Shown here: positions 1 to 13,950 of the stretch, piece after piece
Numbering within the stretch: position 1 is the stretch's first letter
Layout: each line of letters opens with the position of its first letter
Assembly: GCA_030247885.1 (NCBI GenBank)
Contig: JAPDRO010000029.1
Span: forward strand, 232,652-296,651
Direction: 5' to 3'
DNA from: Taxawa tesnikishii (nom. ined.)
Lineage: Eukaryota; Ascomycota; Dothideomycetes; Dothideales
DNA: 64,000 bases
Made by a program: the position numbers and the translations under genes
Notes under the pieces: model-generated
What the model saw: the letters and a program-made list of their open reading frames with translations, nothing else
Told to the model about the DNA's origin: nothing
Database searches by the model: none

Positions 1-1191
1 AAGAAAGCGAACTAATAGTAAGTAATTATAACGAAGGTAAAGTATAAGTAAAAAAGGAAGGGCTTATAAGCTCTTTACCCTTAAAATTTATTATTATTTC
101 TTATTATATAGTAGGAAGTACTACGAAGGTAACTCGAAGGCGCTACGATAATATACTAACTCTATAGAGGCCGCGAAGTATAAGTCTTTAACTTCCTATT
201 TCTTAAACCTTTATCTTAAAACTCTTTACCTTAAAATCTTCCTTAATAGTAAAAATAGAAGTAGCAAGGGCAAAATACTAGAGAAATACTAGTAGTTAAT
301 AAGCGTAGTAAAGGCGAAATATAATTATATATATCTTAAATATACTTAAGAACTTAGTTATATAAGTCTTTATATTCTCGAAGGCGAAGTAAATATAAGT
401 TACCTTCTTATAATAAGTTAAGTTTAAAGACTACGAACTAGTAGTAGTATAATAGCGCTTTAAAAAAGTATCGCCTAAGACCTTATTATAATTATATTAC
501 TAAGTATTAAGGGTAGTAGTAATAGTAACTTAAACTTAAGTTAAAACTTCCTTTAACTTTATAATATCCTCCTTCTTAGCGCTACTAATATAGTAAAGCT
601 TTATTAGTTCCTCGTAGGCGAGGTACGCCTTATTAATAACTAAGAAGAGTTAAGAGTTAATAATAACTATATAAGGCTTATAAGTCTAAATATAGTAAGA
701 GTACTTACGCGTAGTTATAAGGTTATAATCTACGTTATATTTATTACTTATTTAAAGTATTAGCGAGGTATATACGCGTCGTATATCGAGGATAATACCT
801 TTAGTAACTATATAGATTATATAGCGCTTATAAGTATTTTATTTAAGCTAAATATTTAGATTAAAAGAGGTAGTATATAAAGTAGCTACTAGTAATAAGA
901 AGGTAATACTACCCTTACTTACTAGTATAATTAACTAAGCTAAGACTAAGCGCTTAAATAAAGTCTTAAGAAGTATAATAGCTAGTAGCGCATAGGTAAA
1001 TTAACGGTAGTATATAAGTAAGTAAATAGTATTACGTAGGCGTATTACTATTCTTATTAGTTAAGAATCTTATAATATTATTATTTAAGTAAAATACGCG
1101 ACGCTAATATTAGCTTATAAGGCCCCTATATAACGTTAATACTAAGTTAAAGTAACGCTATAAGCTAAGACGGCTCGCTTAGAGGGAAGGT

Positions 1192-1352
1192 AGTTATTAC
1201 GAGTAGTTACGTAATACTTAAGACTTATTTATAAAGTAAACTTATCCTACTTATAAGGGAGCTCGAGGCCCCTTAAAGGAAGATAATAATTAGTTTCTAT
1301 TATAATTTACTAAGTCTTAGCGTTTTATACGTTACTATAAACTACCCTTATA
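1192..1352. repeat. Short LTR-like repeat, copy A
   Basis: About 160 bases that recur at 41746-41905 and 55509-55672, aligned end to end. The ends are inversely complementary (ttataagtagtt-like at one end, aactacccttataa at the other). The best preserved copy starts with TGTTATAA, which fits a small LTR with TG..CA ends or a short inverted-repeat element. This copy sits directly upstream of the copia reverse-transcriptase relic. Confidence 0.6.
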
Positions 1353-1354
1353 CT

Positions 1355-1915
1355 CTTACCCTAAGGTATAATACTTTAAAAGTCTTTCTAACTATTATTA
1401 TAATCGAGGATTTAAAGTACTATTAAGTAAATATTAATAATACTTTTACTAAGTTATTTTTAAAGAAGGAGATTTATATAGTACTTTTACTTAATATTAA
1501 TCTCGCCTTTAACTAAGTACTTAAGGTTCTTAAGAGTTTATATAATCTTAAGTAAGTAGTAAGGAATTAAAACTAAAACTATATACTATAACTTTAAAAG
1601 CTAAGCTTCGTTTAAAGCGAAGTAAACTTATATCTTTTAATTTACTTAAAAAGGAAAATACTTCTCCTTATTTACGTAGATAATATCTAAGTAGCATATA
1701 AGGATATTAATAATATCTTATAGTTTAAAGAGGCTTTTACTTTTATCTTTAAGATTAAGGACTTAAGAGAAATTAACTTTATTCTTAAAGTAAGAATTAT
1801 AAGGAATAAGGAAGCTAAAATAATTAAAATAAATTAGTCTTATTATATTAAAGATATTCTTACTAAATATAATATAAAGAAAGATAACGTTACGAAATCC
1901 TAATAGGTAAATTAG
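1355..1915 (+). mobile_element. Ty1/copia reverse transcriptase relic (RIPed)
   Basis: One frame with no indels, broken only by RIP stop codons, reads as copia pol. It has a region like VDINNAFTE (here VNINNTFTK), then LKSLYNLKQ at 1523 (the SLYGLKQ motif, Gly changed to Asn), then IYVDNI at 1670 (the YVDD catalytic motif, second Asp changed to Asn), then KDLREINFILKVRIIR near 1754. The 49-codon gap between SLYGLKQ and YVDD is normal for copia. Upstream integrase and the 3' end are not recognisable. This is a dead relic. Confidence 0.85.
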
Positions 1916-4309
1916 CGCGTTATAATACTAATTTACTCTCTAGTACCTAATCTACTAATCCTTATGTCTTAGATTTACGTATCGAATCTACGATATATAC
2001 TTCGATCTATAGTATCTATAGTTCCTAGTATAACTATTAATATTGCCTATAATGATCCTAATAGGATACTTAATATAACTCTAAAGTACGAGTCCTTTAG
2101 TTCTATTAAAATCCTTAGTAAAGTCGCGAGGTATAGACCTAGTAAGTATACTATTACTATAGTTACTACTAGATCTTTCGTACTATACGTACAAATTAGC
2201 GTAAGTATAAGAGATAACGTAGTCGTATTATACGCTATTATAAAAATACTTTATTTACTTAAGTTCCTTACTAGGCTTATTTAGCTAGGTTCTTACTTAT
2301 ATATTTATTATATTAAAAGTCTTCTTAATCGCGCTCTATAACGCGCTATTAAGTAGTTTGTCCTCTAAAACCCTTTTATCTTAATTAACTATAAGTACTA
2401 ATATCTCCTCGTTTTCTTCGCTATATATATTATAGTACTATATATATAGGCTACTTACGTTCCTAATTACGCGAGTAACCTTAAGCTTAATATTCTTTTA
2501 AAACCTACTCGAAGACGTAACTTAGTAGAAGAATACCTTTTATTAACTTTATTTATCTTTACCTTAATAGCCTTTAATATAAATATAGTAAGGGATAATA
2601 ACTTACTACTTATAAGTATAGATAGTATATATAGACTAATACGCTAGCGTTTAGGGCTCCTATTACTAGCGTTTATAGTACTACTAACTTAAGTAATAGT
2701 TATAAGAAGTAATAACTAAGAGGATATAATAGCTATAGTAAGTAATAACGATTATTAAACGTTTCTATTAATACCTTCGTTACTACTACGGAGCTCTAAA
2801 CTAGATATATTTATAATACGTTAAATTATATTAAAAAGGAATAAGAGTATAGTTTACTTTCTTCGCTAAAGTTTAGTCTAGTAAGGTTATTACTAAAGGT
2901 ATAGTACTATTAAGGAGCGACGTATTACTTAATCTTATTATTAACTACGCTAAGCTATTTGCGCGCCTAATATATTATAATAGTAAGGATACGCTCGCGA
3001 CGAAGAGGCCTATTCTCGCGTTACTATATATCTTAATATCTATCGTATATATGCTATATAGTCTTACTACTTAGTATTTTCTACTTTAACTTATACGTTA
3101 CATTAGTCTCTAATATACTAGTTATCTATAAGTTAATAATATACTTTATAGTTACTATTAAATAAAATAGTATATACGGTATTATATCTTAAAAGAATTT
3201 ACTAGTATCCTCTTAGTCTATAAGGCTACGACGTTTATAGTAAACCTTACTTATAATTTCGATAAATATTTTACTTAGGAAACGTTTCGCCTATTTAGTT
3301 ATTTAATACTCGGCGTAATAATGTTAGTATAAGTATTATAATAATACCTCGTCGCTATCTTAGTAAAGGAAAGCTCCTACCTTTCCTTCCTTATATACTT
3401 ATTACTTAAGGTAATTAGTATTACGAGACGTATATCTACTAGTAGCATTTCGATTAATATAAGCGTTTATCTCTCTATAGGTAATAGTAAAGTAGTTATT
3501 ACGAGCCGTTCTTATAGATTCGCGTATCTAAATTTATATTAGTACTTTAAGGACAACTAGGAATATTATATACTCTAAAAACGACGACTCTATATAGAGC
3601 GCGTAGTACTTCCGTCCCTAGGTTAGCTTCTTACTTAATAAACTAAACGTCTTTTTATATATCTTAAATAAGTTTATCTATCTAGTATTCGTTTTAAAAT
3701 ACTAAGTAAAATCTAGGGTATATTATTTCTTAAAAGGAAAGTATAACTCTCGAAGTAGAAATAAATATAATATAAAGTTTAACTACTTCGTAGACTCGAA
3801 ACGTAGCTAGAGGTAATAGTAGCTTACCTCGACTAATAATCTATTTAAAGTCTTCTCTTCCTTAATAGAAGAGTACTAAAGGTTATATTATTTATATTTC
3901 CTAACGCTCTTTTAACTTTTAATAGCTTTACTTAATACTATAAAATACTCGAATAAGACTTAAGCTATTAGGATTATAAATAAACGTAACTTCTATTTAA
4001 ACTAGGTCGTAGTTAATACTATCTAATTCTTAAGATAACTTAGTAGTACTATAATATATAAGAGAGATCTAATAATATATATTAAAAATAAATAACGTAT
4101 CGAACGAATAGTTAGTAAAGTTCTACTAAGGTATTAAGATATAATATAATAAAACGAACGCGTTAATATAGTTAAGTTAAATAAAAAGAAAGAAAAAGTT
4201 CTATACATATAGACGCGTCTTAACGCTTCCTTTAGTAATTCGTAGTAGTTCGAGCCGTTTATATAACTCTTAATAACTTTACTAATAGTAGCCTTAGTAG
4301 CTTCTCTTA
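1916..4309. other. RIPed DNA without assigned gene
   Basis: AT-rich and CpA/TpG-depleted. Around 3530-4080 the plus strand can be read as a protein-like frame with TAA/TAG in place of Gln/Trp, possibly a retroelement gag or other transposon protein, but I cannot name it. I see nothing else here. Confidence 0.5.
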
Positions 4310-4640
4310 AACTTACTCTATTAGTAATCCTAGTAGTAATCTAAGTAAACGCTCTAGCGACTTTCTAAGAGTCGCCCTATTAATACTCCTAGTAGTACTT
4401 TTAATAGTAATCTTAGTAAATACTTTAGTAACTTTTTAAGAGTCGCTCTATTAGTACTCCTAGTAGTACTCTTAGTAGTAATCTTAATAGACGCTCTAGC
4501 GGCTTTTTAAAAGTCGCCCTATTAGTACTCTTAGTAGTACTCCTAGTAGTACTCCTAGTAGTACTCTTAGTAGTAATCTTAGTAGACTCTCTAGTAACTT
4601 TTTAAGAGTTACCTTATTAGTAATCCTAGTAGTTAGTATT
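4310..4640. repeat. 71-base tandem repeat with internal hairpin
   Basis: A unit containing ctttytaagagtcgccctat recurs with 71-base spacing (4361, 4432, 4503), then at 4598 after an extra 24 bases. The extra length comes from additional copies of a 12-base subunit like actcctagtagt. Each unit carries a short palindrome (gcgact...agtcgc) able to form a hairpin. The block is RIPed like its surroundings, so the original unit was richer in G and C. Confidence 0.75.
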
Positions 4641-6203
4641 AATAAAGTAGTATTACCTTCTCGACTATTATCTAATTATAGTACTTATATATATAGTAAA
4701 ACTCGTATAATCGCCTTAGTTAAGTTACTATAGTTATTGCTATTAAAGTAGGTATTATAGTAAGTATAAGCTAATATACCTTAAAATAGGTAGTTTGGTA
4801 GACTATCTTATATAAAGAGACTATAAGTACTATACGCTCTATAGTTATACTCGTAGGTACTACTACCTTAAAGGTAGTAAGTAATTATAATAAAAGGTAA
4901 TTTAAGACTTACTCTCTATTAGTATTATATATCGAGGATATACTTAAAACTTATTATATAAAACTTTAAGCTCTTTCCTTATAGATATCGAATCGATATA
5001 AGTCTCTCCTAATTACCTTAATCGTTAATTATAGCGGGCCTCTTATCTTCTTAATTTAATTTAATATAATCTAAGGTACTATTTAACTCTTACTTTATAA
5101 TTAGTAATTCGACTAAGCGTAATAGAAGTAGATCCTTTAGAGTATAATAATACTCTATTACTTTTACTTTAGCTCTTATAATCTCGTACGTAAAGCTAAT
5201 AGCCTTAAACGAACTACTCTTAAGCGTAACTTATATAGGCTCTATAGTTAGGATATAGTAGTATCTTCTCTTACTATCCCTACTCTTTATCTCTACGCTT
5301 TTAGTTTTAGTTTTATCTCTATCCTTATTACTAGCGCTACTAGTAGCTAGGCTAGTTATAGCGCGACTTATATTAGAAGTTAATTCGACGTTATTATAAG
5401 TAACTTTACGCTCGTAGCTACGTTACTTAAGGTTTACGTTAATTTAATATATTAGCTTTTAAAACGACTCTTTTCCGTTATCTATTTATATAAATCGTAT
5501 AGTATCGTAGAATTAATATACTATATTATATTACTTTAAGACTATAGTAAAGATCTTAACCTCGACGTAATTTTATATTTCGATTATTATAAAACTCTTT
5601 TTAGTAAGACGCAACGCTACAAAGATTCTCTTAATAAAAGTATAAAAGTCGTAGTATTTCTAGTCGCTTAGCTATAGGTCCTATTTAATTATCTACGTAA
5701 CTAATTAACTATTATTTTTACTAATATTCTTTAACTTATAAGTTAGAGTTATAGTTACATATAATCGGTTTAGGGAATATCTTTATAAGAGTATACGTAA
5801 GTATTAAGTAGAAGCTTAGTTTATCTTTTAACTTATAATAGCCTTTAGGATTAGCTATATACGCCGTCTAGCTACTACTTATATATTCCTCTCGTTTAAA
5901 TAGTAAATATTTCTCGAAGTCTTATTTGTATTCTTTATACCTTTACGATTTAATTATCTTATTAGCTTCGTAAAAGATAGTCCTTATAGGCTACGCTAGC
6001 GTATATAGGAACTACTATTAGTACTTTACTTTAACTTTATCGATAGTATAGACTTAACCTTTTATTTACCTACGTAAAAGGCCTCTCTTATTATATTAAT
6101 TAGTAGTTTAATACTAGTAATTTCTATAGAGTAGTACTCTTCTCCTTTTCCTTTATTATATTATATATATAGTTAAGTAGTAAAGTAAGGTATAATTATA
6201 GTA

Positions 6204-6415
6204 GGCCTTATTAATCTTTCCTTTATATCTTATATACTTATTCGTTTATATTCCCTCCCTACTTTTATACTTTAATAGACCTCCTAGTAGGATTACTAGT
6301 AGGGCCTTATTAATCTTTCCTTTATATCTTATATACTTATTTGTTTATATCTCTTTCTTACCTTTACGCCCTAATAGACTTCCTAGTAGAATTACTAGTA
6401 GAGCTTACTTACTCC
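6204..6415. repeat. 99-base tandem duplication
   Basis: The segment starting ggccttattaatctttcc at 6204 is repeated from 6303 with a 99-base period, with RIP-type differences. It accounts for the upstream part of an accidental open frame in this place. Confidence 0.8.
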
Positions 6416-6785
6416 CTCGTTTATACTTTACTAACTAATTTCTTTACTTCCGTTTTATACTTCCTTACTAATAAAGTCTTCTATTTAGTTACTACCTTTC
6501 CTTCCTTTAGTTATATCTATATACTTATCCTTTACTACTACTTATCTTATTTACTTTACTTCTTTATTACCTTAGTACTTAATAGTTACTATATCTTACG
6601 CTACGTTTTCTTAAGCCTTCCGAATTTATATTAGTATAGAGACTCTATTTATATTATATATTACGCGTTAGTTAATAACACTATCTTCGGCTACTATTAT
6701 AATATTACTTTCTTGTCCTTTCGCGCTCGTATAAGTCGTCTCTATATATATACTAATTACTTCGTATTACTACCTTCTTGTTATA

Positions 6786-6862
6786 CGCGTTATTATCTTC
6801 TTATTACGCGCGTTACTATCTTCTTATTACGCGCGTTACTACCTTTTATAATACGCGCGACG
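6786..6862. repeat. 23-base repeat, three copies
   Basis: Units of the form cgcgttactatcttcttatta begin at 6786, 6809 and 6832 and retain unmutated CpG steps. They lie inside the accidental open frame 6778-7071. Confidence 0.75.
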
Positions 6863-9800
6863 TAGACTTATACTTTACTACTAGTTCTTTTTTATTTCCT
6901 TATTTAACGCTAAATTTAGTCGCTATCTTATATAGTCGTTCTTATAGACTCTCTTTTACTAGTCCGAGGTATTTCTTCCTTTTACTTATATATATACTCG
7001 TATTAAATTTTAACTTACTACGTAGAACGATTATTTTACTTCCGCGCTATTACTATAAGTATACTTACTAATCTTATCGCGTCCTTCGCGCTACTACTTC
7101 CTAACTTAAACCCTTTAGCTAATCTTAATAAGTATAATTCCTTTATATAAATAAAGAACTTACTCTAGCATTTTCTCGCGACTAAGGGCCTAGGTAAGTC
7201 TAAAAGAAGTACTATAAAGGGATTCGTATACGCTATTTTAAGCGTAGATAAAGCTAACTAATAAATTCTTAAGGATATAGTTATAAGTTATTTAAGGAAT
7301 TTTAAATACCTTCGTAAGGGCTTCCTAAAGATACTCGTAGCTAAGCGTAAACGCTTTAGTATTTAAAATAACCTTCTTAACGAAGCAAAAGGCTAGGCTA
7401 TCTAGGAATTACTTTAAAAGAAGTCTTAAGAGAAGTTACCTTAACTTTAATACTACTCGAACTTATTTTATAAGAATAAAAATAACGCGGACTTTATTAA
7501 GATAGTTATATAGTATCTTCTTCGAATATATATATAAGATATAAAGTACGAAAATAAAAGTAATAATAAGGATAAACATAGCTAGGGTACTAGAAGTAGA
7601 AAAAGAGTACGTTTAATGTTATAGTTAAGAGTACGTTTATTTTTACGCTTAGAGCGCTTACGAAGTCGAATATATAATAGTATATATAGTACTATATTAT
7701 CTATTAATATAACCGACAATCTCGACGATATAATTATTAGTAGCTTAATATTAAAAAAGAATCTTAGCGATATACTTCTTATATTCGTCTAAGTTAACTC
7801 TATTTACTTTAATATAAATATACTTATTAGTTTATTTATAGCTATACCTTTACGTCTCGGTACTATTTATAATACTAATAAGGGCATATATAAGCTTAAT
7901 CTTTTTCGTAAGTTAGCTTAGCGTTATTTTAAGAGCGTTTCGCTACTAGTAGTTTAAGAGCTTATTACTTACGTTTAGTAATAAATAACGCGCGAATTTT
8001 AGTAGTTCGACTTAATTATTAATCTTAAAGTAGACGTAAACGAAGCTAAATTAGCCGGCTTACTATATAATAGTATACTCTAGGAAGTATACTAAAATAC
8101 CCTAGCCGATATTAAATAGCTTTAAATATTCGTTATATATAATCTCGACTATATTTAACTAATCCCTAAGTTAAAGCTCTATAGATAGAGAACTATCTTA
8201 AACGAGCGTACTTTAAAGAAAATAAACGAGCGTACTTTAAAGAATATAAAAGTAACGAAGTTATCTACGAAGATTAAGCGTCGACTAGTACTATTACTAC
8301 TTCCTATAAAGCCGACGCGTCGTTTTACTATTAAGTTTATAACAATAGAAAATAACGGTTTAATATTAAAAAGTAATAATCTATTTAAGCTAGACGTTCC
8401 TCCTAGTTTAAAAAACTCTTATTAGTTAGAAGATAACTACGTTACTATAGAGAGAGTTACTCTTAAAAGAAAATAAAAAGAGCTAAATAATAAGGTAAAT
8501 AATAAGGCTTATAAGAAGGCCGTATACTTAACTATAAAGTTTTTTAGTTAATTAAAAGTAATACTTACGAACTTAGTTCTTTAATAAAGTAAAAGTCGTC
8601 TATTGCTCTCGATAGTAACTAGATAGTATATAAGTAGCTATCGAGCGGTAATATCGAGGGCTTAGACTCTATTAATAGAGATAATAAAAGCGCGACTATT
8701 AACTTTTAAGCTCTAATATTAAGAGATTATAGTTTCGAGTATAAGGAACTCGCTCTTTAGTAGACTATATATCGCTTCTTTAATAGTAATCTAAATAACC
8801 TTAACTCTATATCTAGTGTTTTCTATAAGGGCTAAAATAAGAAGAACTTCTTATTATCTTACTAATTCTACTCTACGAGTTAGGTATTAAAGGAAATACT
8901 TTTTAGTAGTCTCGTAGTTTATAATACTTATAATATAGGCCTTAGTAAGACTTATATTACTATCTAAGCTAAAAGTAGCTAAAATTAAGGTATACGTAAT
9001 AGGGACTTAATGTTTTTAAACCCTTTCTAATTAGAGATTTACTTAAACGTAACCTTATTAAAGATAACGAGGAGGATAATAAAAGAAATATAAATAGTAT
9101 ATAGAAAGGCCCCTTACTATAGTTCGACGACTATTTAAAATAAGTCGTACTTATAACTCTAAAGAAGCTTATAAGTAATATTTATCTTACTAACTATTAC
9201 TTTAAGGATAAGAGATATAATAAGTAGTTTAGTAAAGTTACCTATAAAAACATAAGTAGTAAGAAGCGAAAGATAATAATACGCGTTTTAATATAAGAAA
9301 ACCTTATTAATACTTCGTTTGCGCGCGTAATTGTAAATAAGTTCTATAAATATATTAACGTATTTAAGAGCGTTTAGTTAAATCTAAGCCTACTTTCGAG
9401 TACTCCGTAGTTTATATTCGTTAGTAGAACGCTATTTAATAAGGTTACTTCGATTATAAGCTTATACTTCGTTTCTAAAGTCTAGTACTTCGACTTTAAA
9501 GATCCTAGAAAGCGTATTATTAAAAACTAGACTTAGAACTTTCTATATTAAGTAGCGAAAGTTACTAGTAATAAAACGAATCCTAGTAGTAAGTAATATA
9601 ACTTAAATAAAATCGAGTTAAACGCTTAGAAGTAAAGTTAACTTACTTATATTAAATAGCGCTTATTAAGAGTTAACTTTCTATAGCTTATAACTACTAC
9701 TAACATAGTCGCAAAAGAGTAAGGTAAGGTTAGCGCTACCTTACTTAGAAAGATAAGAGACGCTAGAGGCGAGGGCGACGATAAGGAAGATTAAATAAAT

Positions 9801-11959
9801 ATTAATAAACTTAGTAAAGAAAGTCTTAAATAAGTTCGAATTCTTAGTAAAGTACTATAAGCTAGGACTATTAAGTATAACGTTAACTATCGATAGCTTC
9901 TAAATATTAAGACTTACTTACGCGAAGAGGGTATAAGAGCTATACTAATACTACTATATTTAACGTTCGACTATATAGTTAGGATTTTAGAGAGAGAGAT
10001 AAATTATTTAATACTTACTTAGTAAAAGGTCCTTACTAATACGCTTAAGAAAGGTATAGGAAAGTCTAGTTTTAGTATATATAACTTTATAACTACTTAT
10101 TACTATTTCCGCGTCCTTATAGTCCTACTCTACCTTAAGAGACTTAAGGAAACTAATAAAGCTATACGTACGGAATTAGCGGAGAGTATAACGACTAAGA
10201 TAGCGCCGACGCTTTTAAAGGATCCTTAAAGTACTACTCTCTAGTAATATATAGTAGAGATTAACGCTACGCTTATAATATAAAAGCTTTATAAGATCCT
10301 TAAGAAGGTACGAGCCTAAAATAACTTTACTAGCTAGTTCCTACGTAAGGTTATAATTAGTTTATTCTTACCCTTTACTATTACTATAGTTAAGATATAA
10401 ATAATATAGTTACTCGAATAAAAGGCTAATAGTAATACTCTTACTTAAGACTTTTCTAACTTTACTAATTTCTTAAAGGATATTAAGTTCGTTAATTCTT
10501 AGACTAGTAATAAGCTCTAAGTAATTAACAACTTTAAGGGTACTAGTAATAAAGAGTATAAGGACGAGCTAGGAGCCTTATTAGCTATTATAAGCTAAAT
10601 TAATAGTAAAATAAATCTAGTTCCTAGCGACTATATTATCTTATTAGACTCTAACTAGACTATATAGAATATATCGTAGCTTATCTATCGAGTAAGACGT
10701 ACTAAGATAACGTAGAAGGTAAAGATTATAAAGTACTATTATATTATTTATAACTCTAAGTAAATTCGGATTTAGGGATAAATAAACGATCGTATTATAA
10801 GCGCTAATAAGCTTCGCGCTAAACTAGCTATATATAGTATTAAAGAGAAGAAGCTTAGGAAGTATATAGATCGAGTAATTAATATTAGTAGCAATAAGGA
10901 AGGCGATAATAATATATAAATAGAAGGTAGTAATAGTAAAAGACTAAAGAATTATACCTATATAAATTTAAAAGAAAAAAATATACGTAAATTATTATTC
11001 TTAAAAGTAAACTATCTACGTAAATAAGATAGAAATTAGTAAAGTACTTAAAATACTAAATCTTATTAGGATACTTAATAGAGTCGAGTAGATAGCCTAG
11101 TATACGTAATATATAAGGCAAAAACGCGAGAACGTAAATACTTAGTAGGGCCGTATTATATCCGCGTCTTATAAAGCGTAATTACTTTAATTCTTTACTA
11201 TTATACTATTATTTAAATAATAGTACTATAATACTAATATAAGTATACCCTCTATATTAAAGACTAAGATTTAAGAGTACCTCTAAGTTATTAAGGTATA
11301 TTACTACTTATATTATCGCTTAAAAACTAAAGAACGCCTTATAGGCTAGAGAGGGTATATATATAGCTTATAAAGATAGTAAATATATTAAAACTAATAT
11401 ATAATAGGCTATATATCTCCTTTTATACTAAACGCCTTATATATTAATATAACGTCTTAAGACCTCAATAAACTAAGTAGAGATAATATTAACGCTATAG
11501 CGTACGAAGATACTATATACGACTCGATAAGTAACGAATTACCTTATAAAGGTATAAGAGAAGGTAATAGTAAATAAACGGAGGAAGATAAGAAGGTTAA
11601 AGAAGAGTCTAATAATAACGAAGAATATAACTTAACTAAGGACTTTATAAATTAGACGTAGATATTAGAGGCCCTTAACTTATAGCCTAGTAATAGTAGT
11701 AATAATAACGATAATATAACTCCTATTAACGAGCGAGAGAAGATAGTTAGTAAAGAAGCGAAAAACGTATATAATACTATATATAGTATAAGTTTTAACT
11801 TAATTCGCCTAGGTAGCGAAAGACTATTATTATCGGCGTTAAGTAAGGTACGCGATAGTTTTAAAGAAAAGACGACTCTAAAAGTAGGCTCTCGTAAGAC
11901 GTAGTATATATAGTATAAAAATTAAATATTAACGTATAGCTAATAGTATCTAGTTATAA

Positions 11960-13950
11960 TATATAGGATATAATTAATTTAATGCTACTTAGAAATTTTT
12001 AAGACTAGTTCGACTTTAGCTTTACGTAATAAATATACTAAGAAAATATTTCTAAGAATAGTATTAATTACTTACTTAAGACTCTAGGACTAGAACCCTT
12101 ACTATAGCGCCTTAGTTAAAAGTTAGCTAACTAGCTACAAATAAAGATAAAAATATACTTATAGTAGTAGATATTAGGTAGTAGTATATAAAGGAGATAT
12201 AAGTACTAAGTAAGAGTAACTTAACTAAATATATAGCGTATAGTTTATAGTATAGAATTCGATATAAGTAGTTAAATTCTTCCTAGGCTATATTAGCTTT
12301 CGATATAACTTCTACTATAAGCTATATCGCGTATAAATAGACGAGAACTATAACTATAAAAGGTATACTAATATACTATTTAGTAATTAGTAGTAGGACA
12401 TATAAAAACAAGTTAGTTTAACTATACTTAGAGCTACTATTATACCTATTATTATCGTAAGTAATAAGACTAAGTTAACGCTTTAATTAGGAGACTTATA
12501 AGCTTACGCTATATATATAATAGTTAGTAACCTTAATATAATAACGCGATATTCGAACGAATAACCTAGGTCGATATTATTAGTATTACTACTAATAGTT
12601 AATAAGGGTAATATAAACTTAAGGAATAGGATATTCTATTAGTATTTAAAAGAAGTCTTTATACTAGTTATAAATACGTATAGATAGAGAGGAACTAAAA
12701 TCTCTTACGCTAATAGCTAAATAAGGTAATACTTCCTAATAATCGCCGTAATTATAACTAATTATAAGGAGTAAGTTAAGCTAATAAGTATACTTAGTAG
12801 TCGATACTATATAATATATAAGATCTATCCTAATTTACGAAAGGATCTTAAACTCTTAGCGCCCTAGTAAACTAAAGCGAATTCTTAAAATCGTATTAAA
12901 CGTTAGTAATAAGCTATTTATATTCGTATAAGTTATAGTAGCTCCTCGGATATACTACTACTAAATACTAGAGAAGAAGATAAGTAAGAGTCTAATAGTA
13001 TATTAAAAGACTTAGACTTAGAACTAAACTTAAATAAGAGACTATATAATATTAACTACTTTGCATTTAATATACTAAGTATAGAGATTTACTAATTACT
13101 TATAGTCGATATTCTTTACTAACTTTTAAAGGGCGTTATAATATACGTACTTACTTAGACTTAGGCGTTTATATTAAAGTATATAAAGAATAAGAAGAGT
13201 ACTTAAATATATAAAGTAGTAAAAAGGTAAACGTAAGAAAGAGGCGCTAAAAGGCTACTAATTTTAAAGTAGCTAAAGCTATTATTAAAAACATTATTAA
13301 TAGGTAATTCGTAGCGATTTCGCCCTTTTCGACGCTTCGTATTTTTAAGAAGTTATCTACTATTTCTTAATAAACTAGCGCCGAGTAAAAAAGTATCTTA
13401 TAGTAGATTATATTAGTATTTATACTATTACTTAAGGAAATTAGTACTATAAAAGTAAAAGAAGTAATTCGTTTTATACGCGCGATAGTAGATTTTATTA
13501 CTCTTACGATATATAATAGTTATAATAAATAAATGCTATATTACTTCGAACTTACGCTATATAAGATAAATTAATATAAGGAAGTATTTCGAGTATATTA
13601 TAACTTAAAAGTAAAAGAAGACGAACGCTACTTTAACTTCCCTAAGTAGTATACTCTAACGTACTACGTTTAAATAATTCGCTTATATAACTACGCGCCT
13701 AATTAAGATATAAGCTATCTTAAATATAAGTACTATACTTATATAAAAGAAAGCTTTCGATAAATAAATAGAAAAGACGAGTAGAAAGATTAGCTAATAG
13801 ACTATTATTATTATAACCTAAATATACTCGTATTATAAGACCTTTTTAATAGTTATAAATAGAAGTTTATAATAGAGACTAGAGAGTAAGTAAAAGAGCC
13901 TATATTACCTTTTAAGGCCTAGCTTATCGTAGCTATATTTAGCCTTCCTA
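11960..13950 (+). mobile_element. Plavaka-type transposase relic (RIPed)
   Basis: After allowing for RIP, the plus strand at about 12350-12560 reads PIIIVSNKTKLTLQ...AYAIYIIVSNL, matching the conserved SDKT..T...GD..A.P.Y.T.GN block of Plavaka transposases (PF18759). It is followed near 12720-12780 by a segment like CADGQIRRCFPIIAA.I.DHEEQ. At about 13500-13900 another frame reads like the C-terminal part: EVFR, YFNFPKQYTLTHYV, INRKDEQ. The two parts are in different frames, so an indel or intron lies between them. Termini were not located. The element is dead. Confidence 0.75.

Larger units (their letters stand above)
4641..11950. other. Long RIPed stretch, no identified gene
   Basis: Composition is like the rest of the block. 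Protein-like plus-strand frames with Gln/Trp-type stops can be followed in parts of 7250-8200, 8740-9300 and 10600-11050, so this was probably transposon coding DNA, perhaps companion genes of the Plavaka-type element downstream. I matched none of them to a named family. Two small tandem repeats inside are listed separately. Confidence 0.5.

Noticed and set aside
6341-7071. Two 97-codon open frames in the left RIP block
   Set aside because: Leu/Tyr/Phe-rich translations of CpA/TpG-depleted repeats, overlapping tandem units; no motif, no plausible gene.
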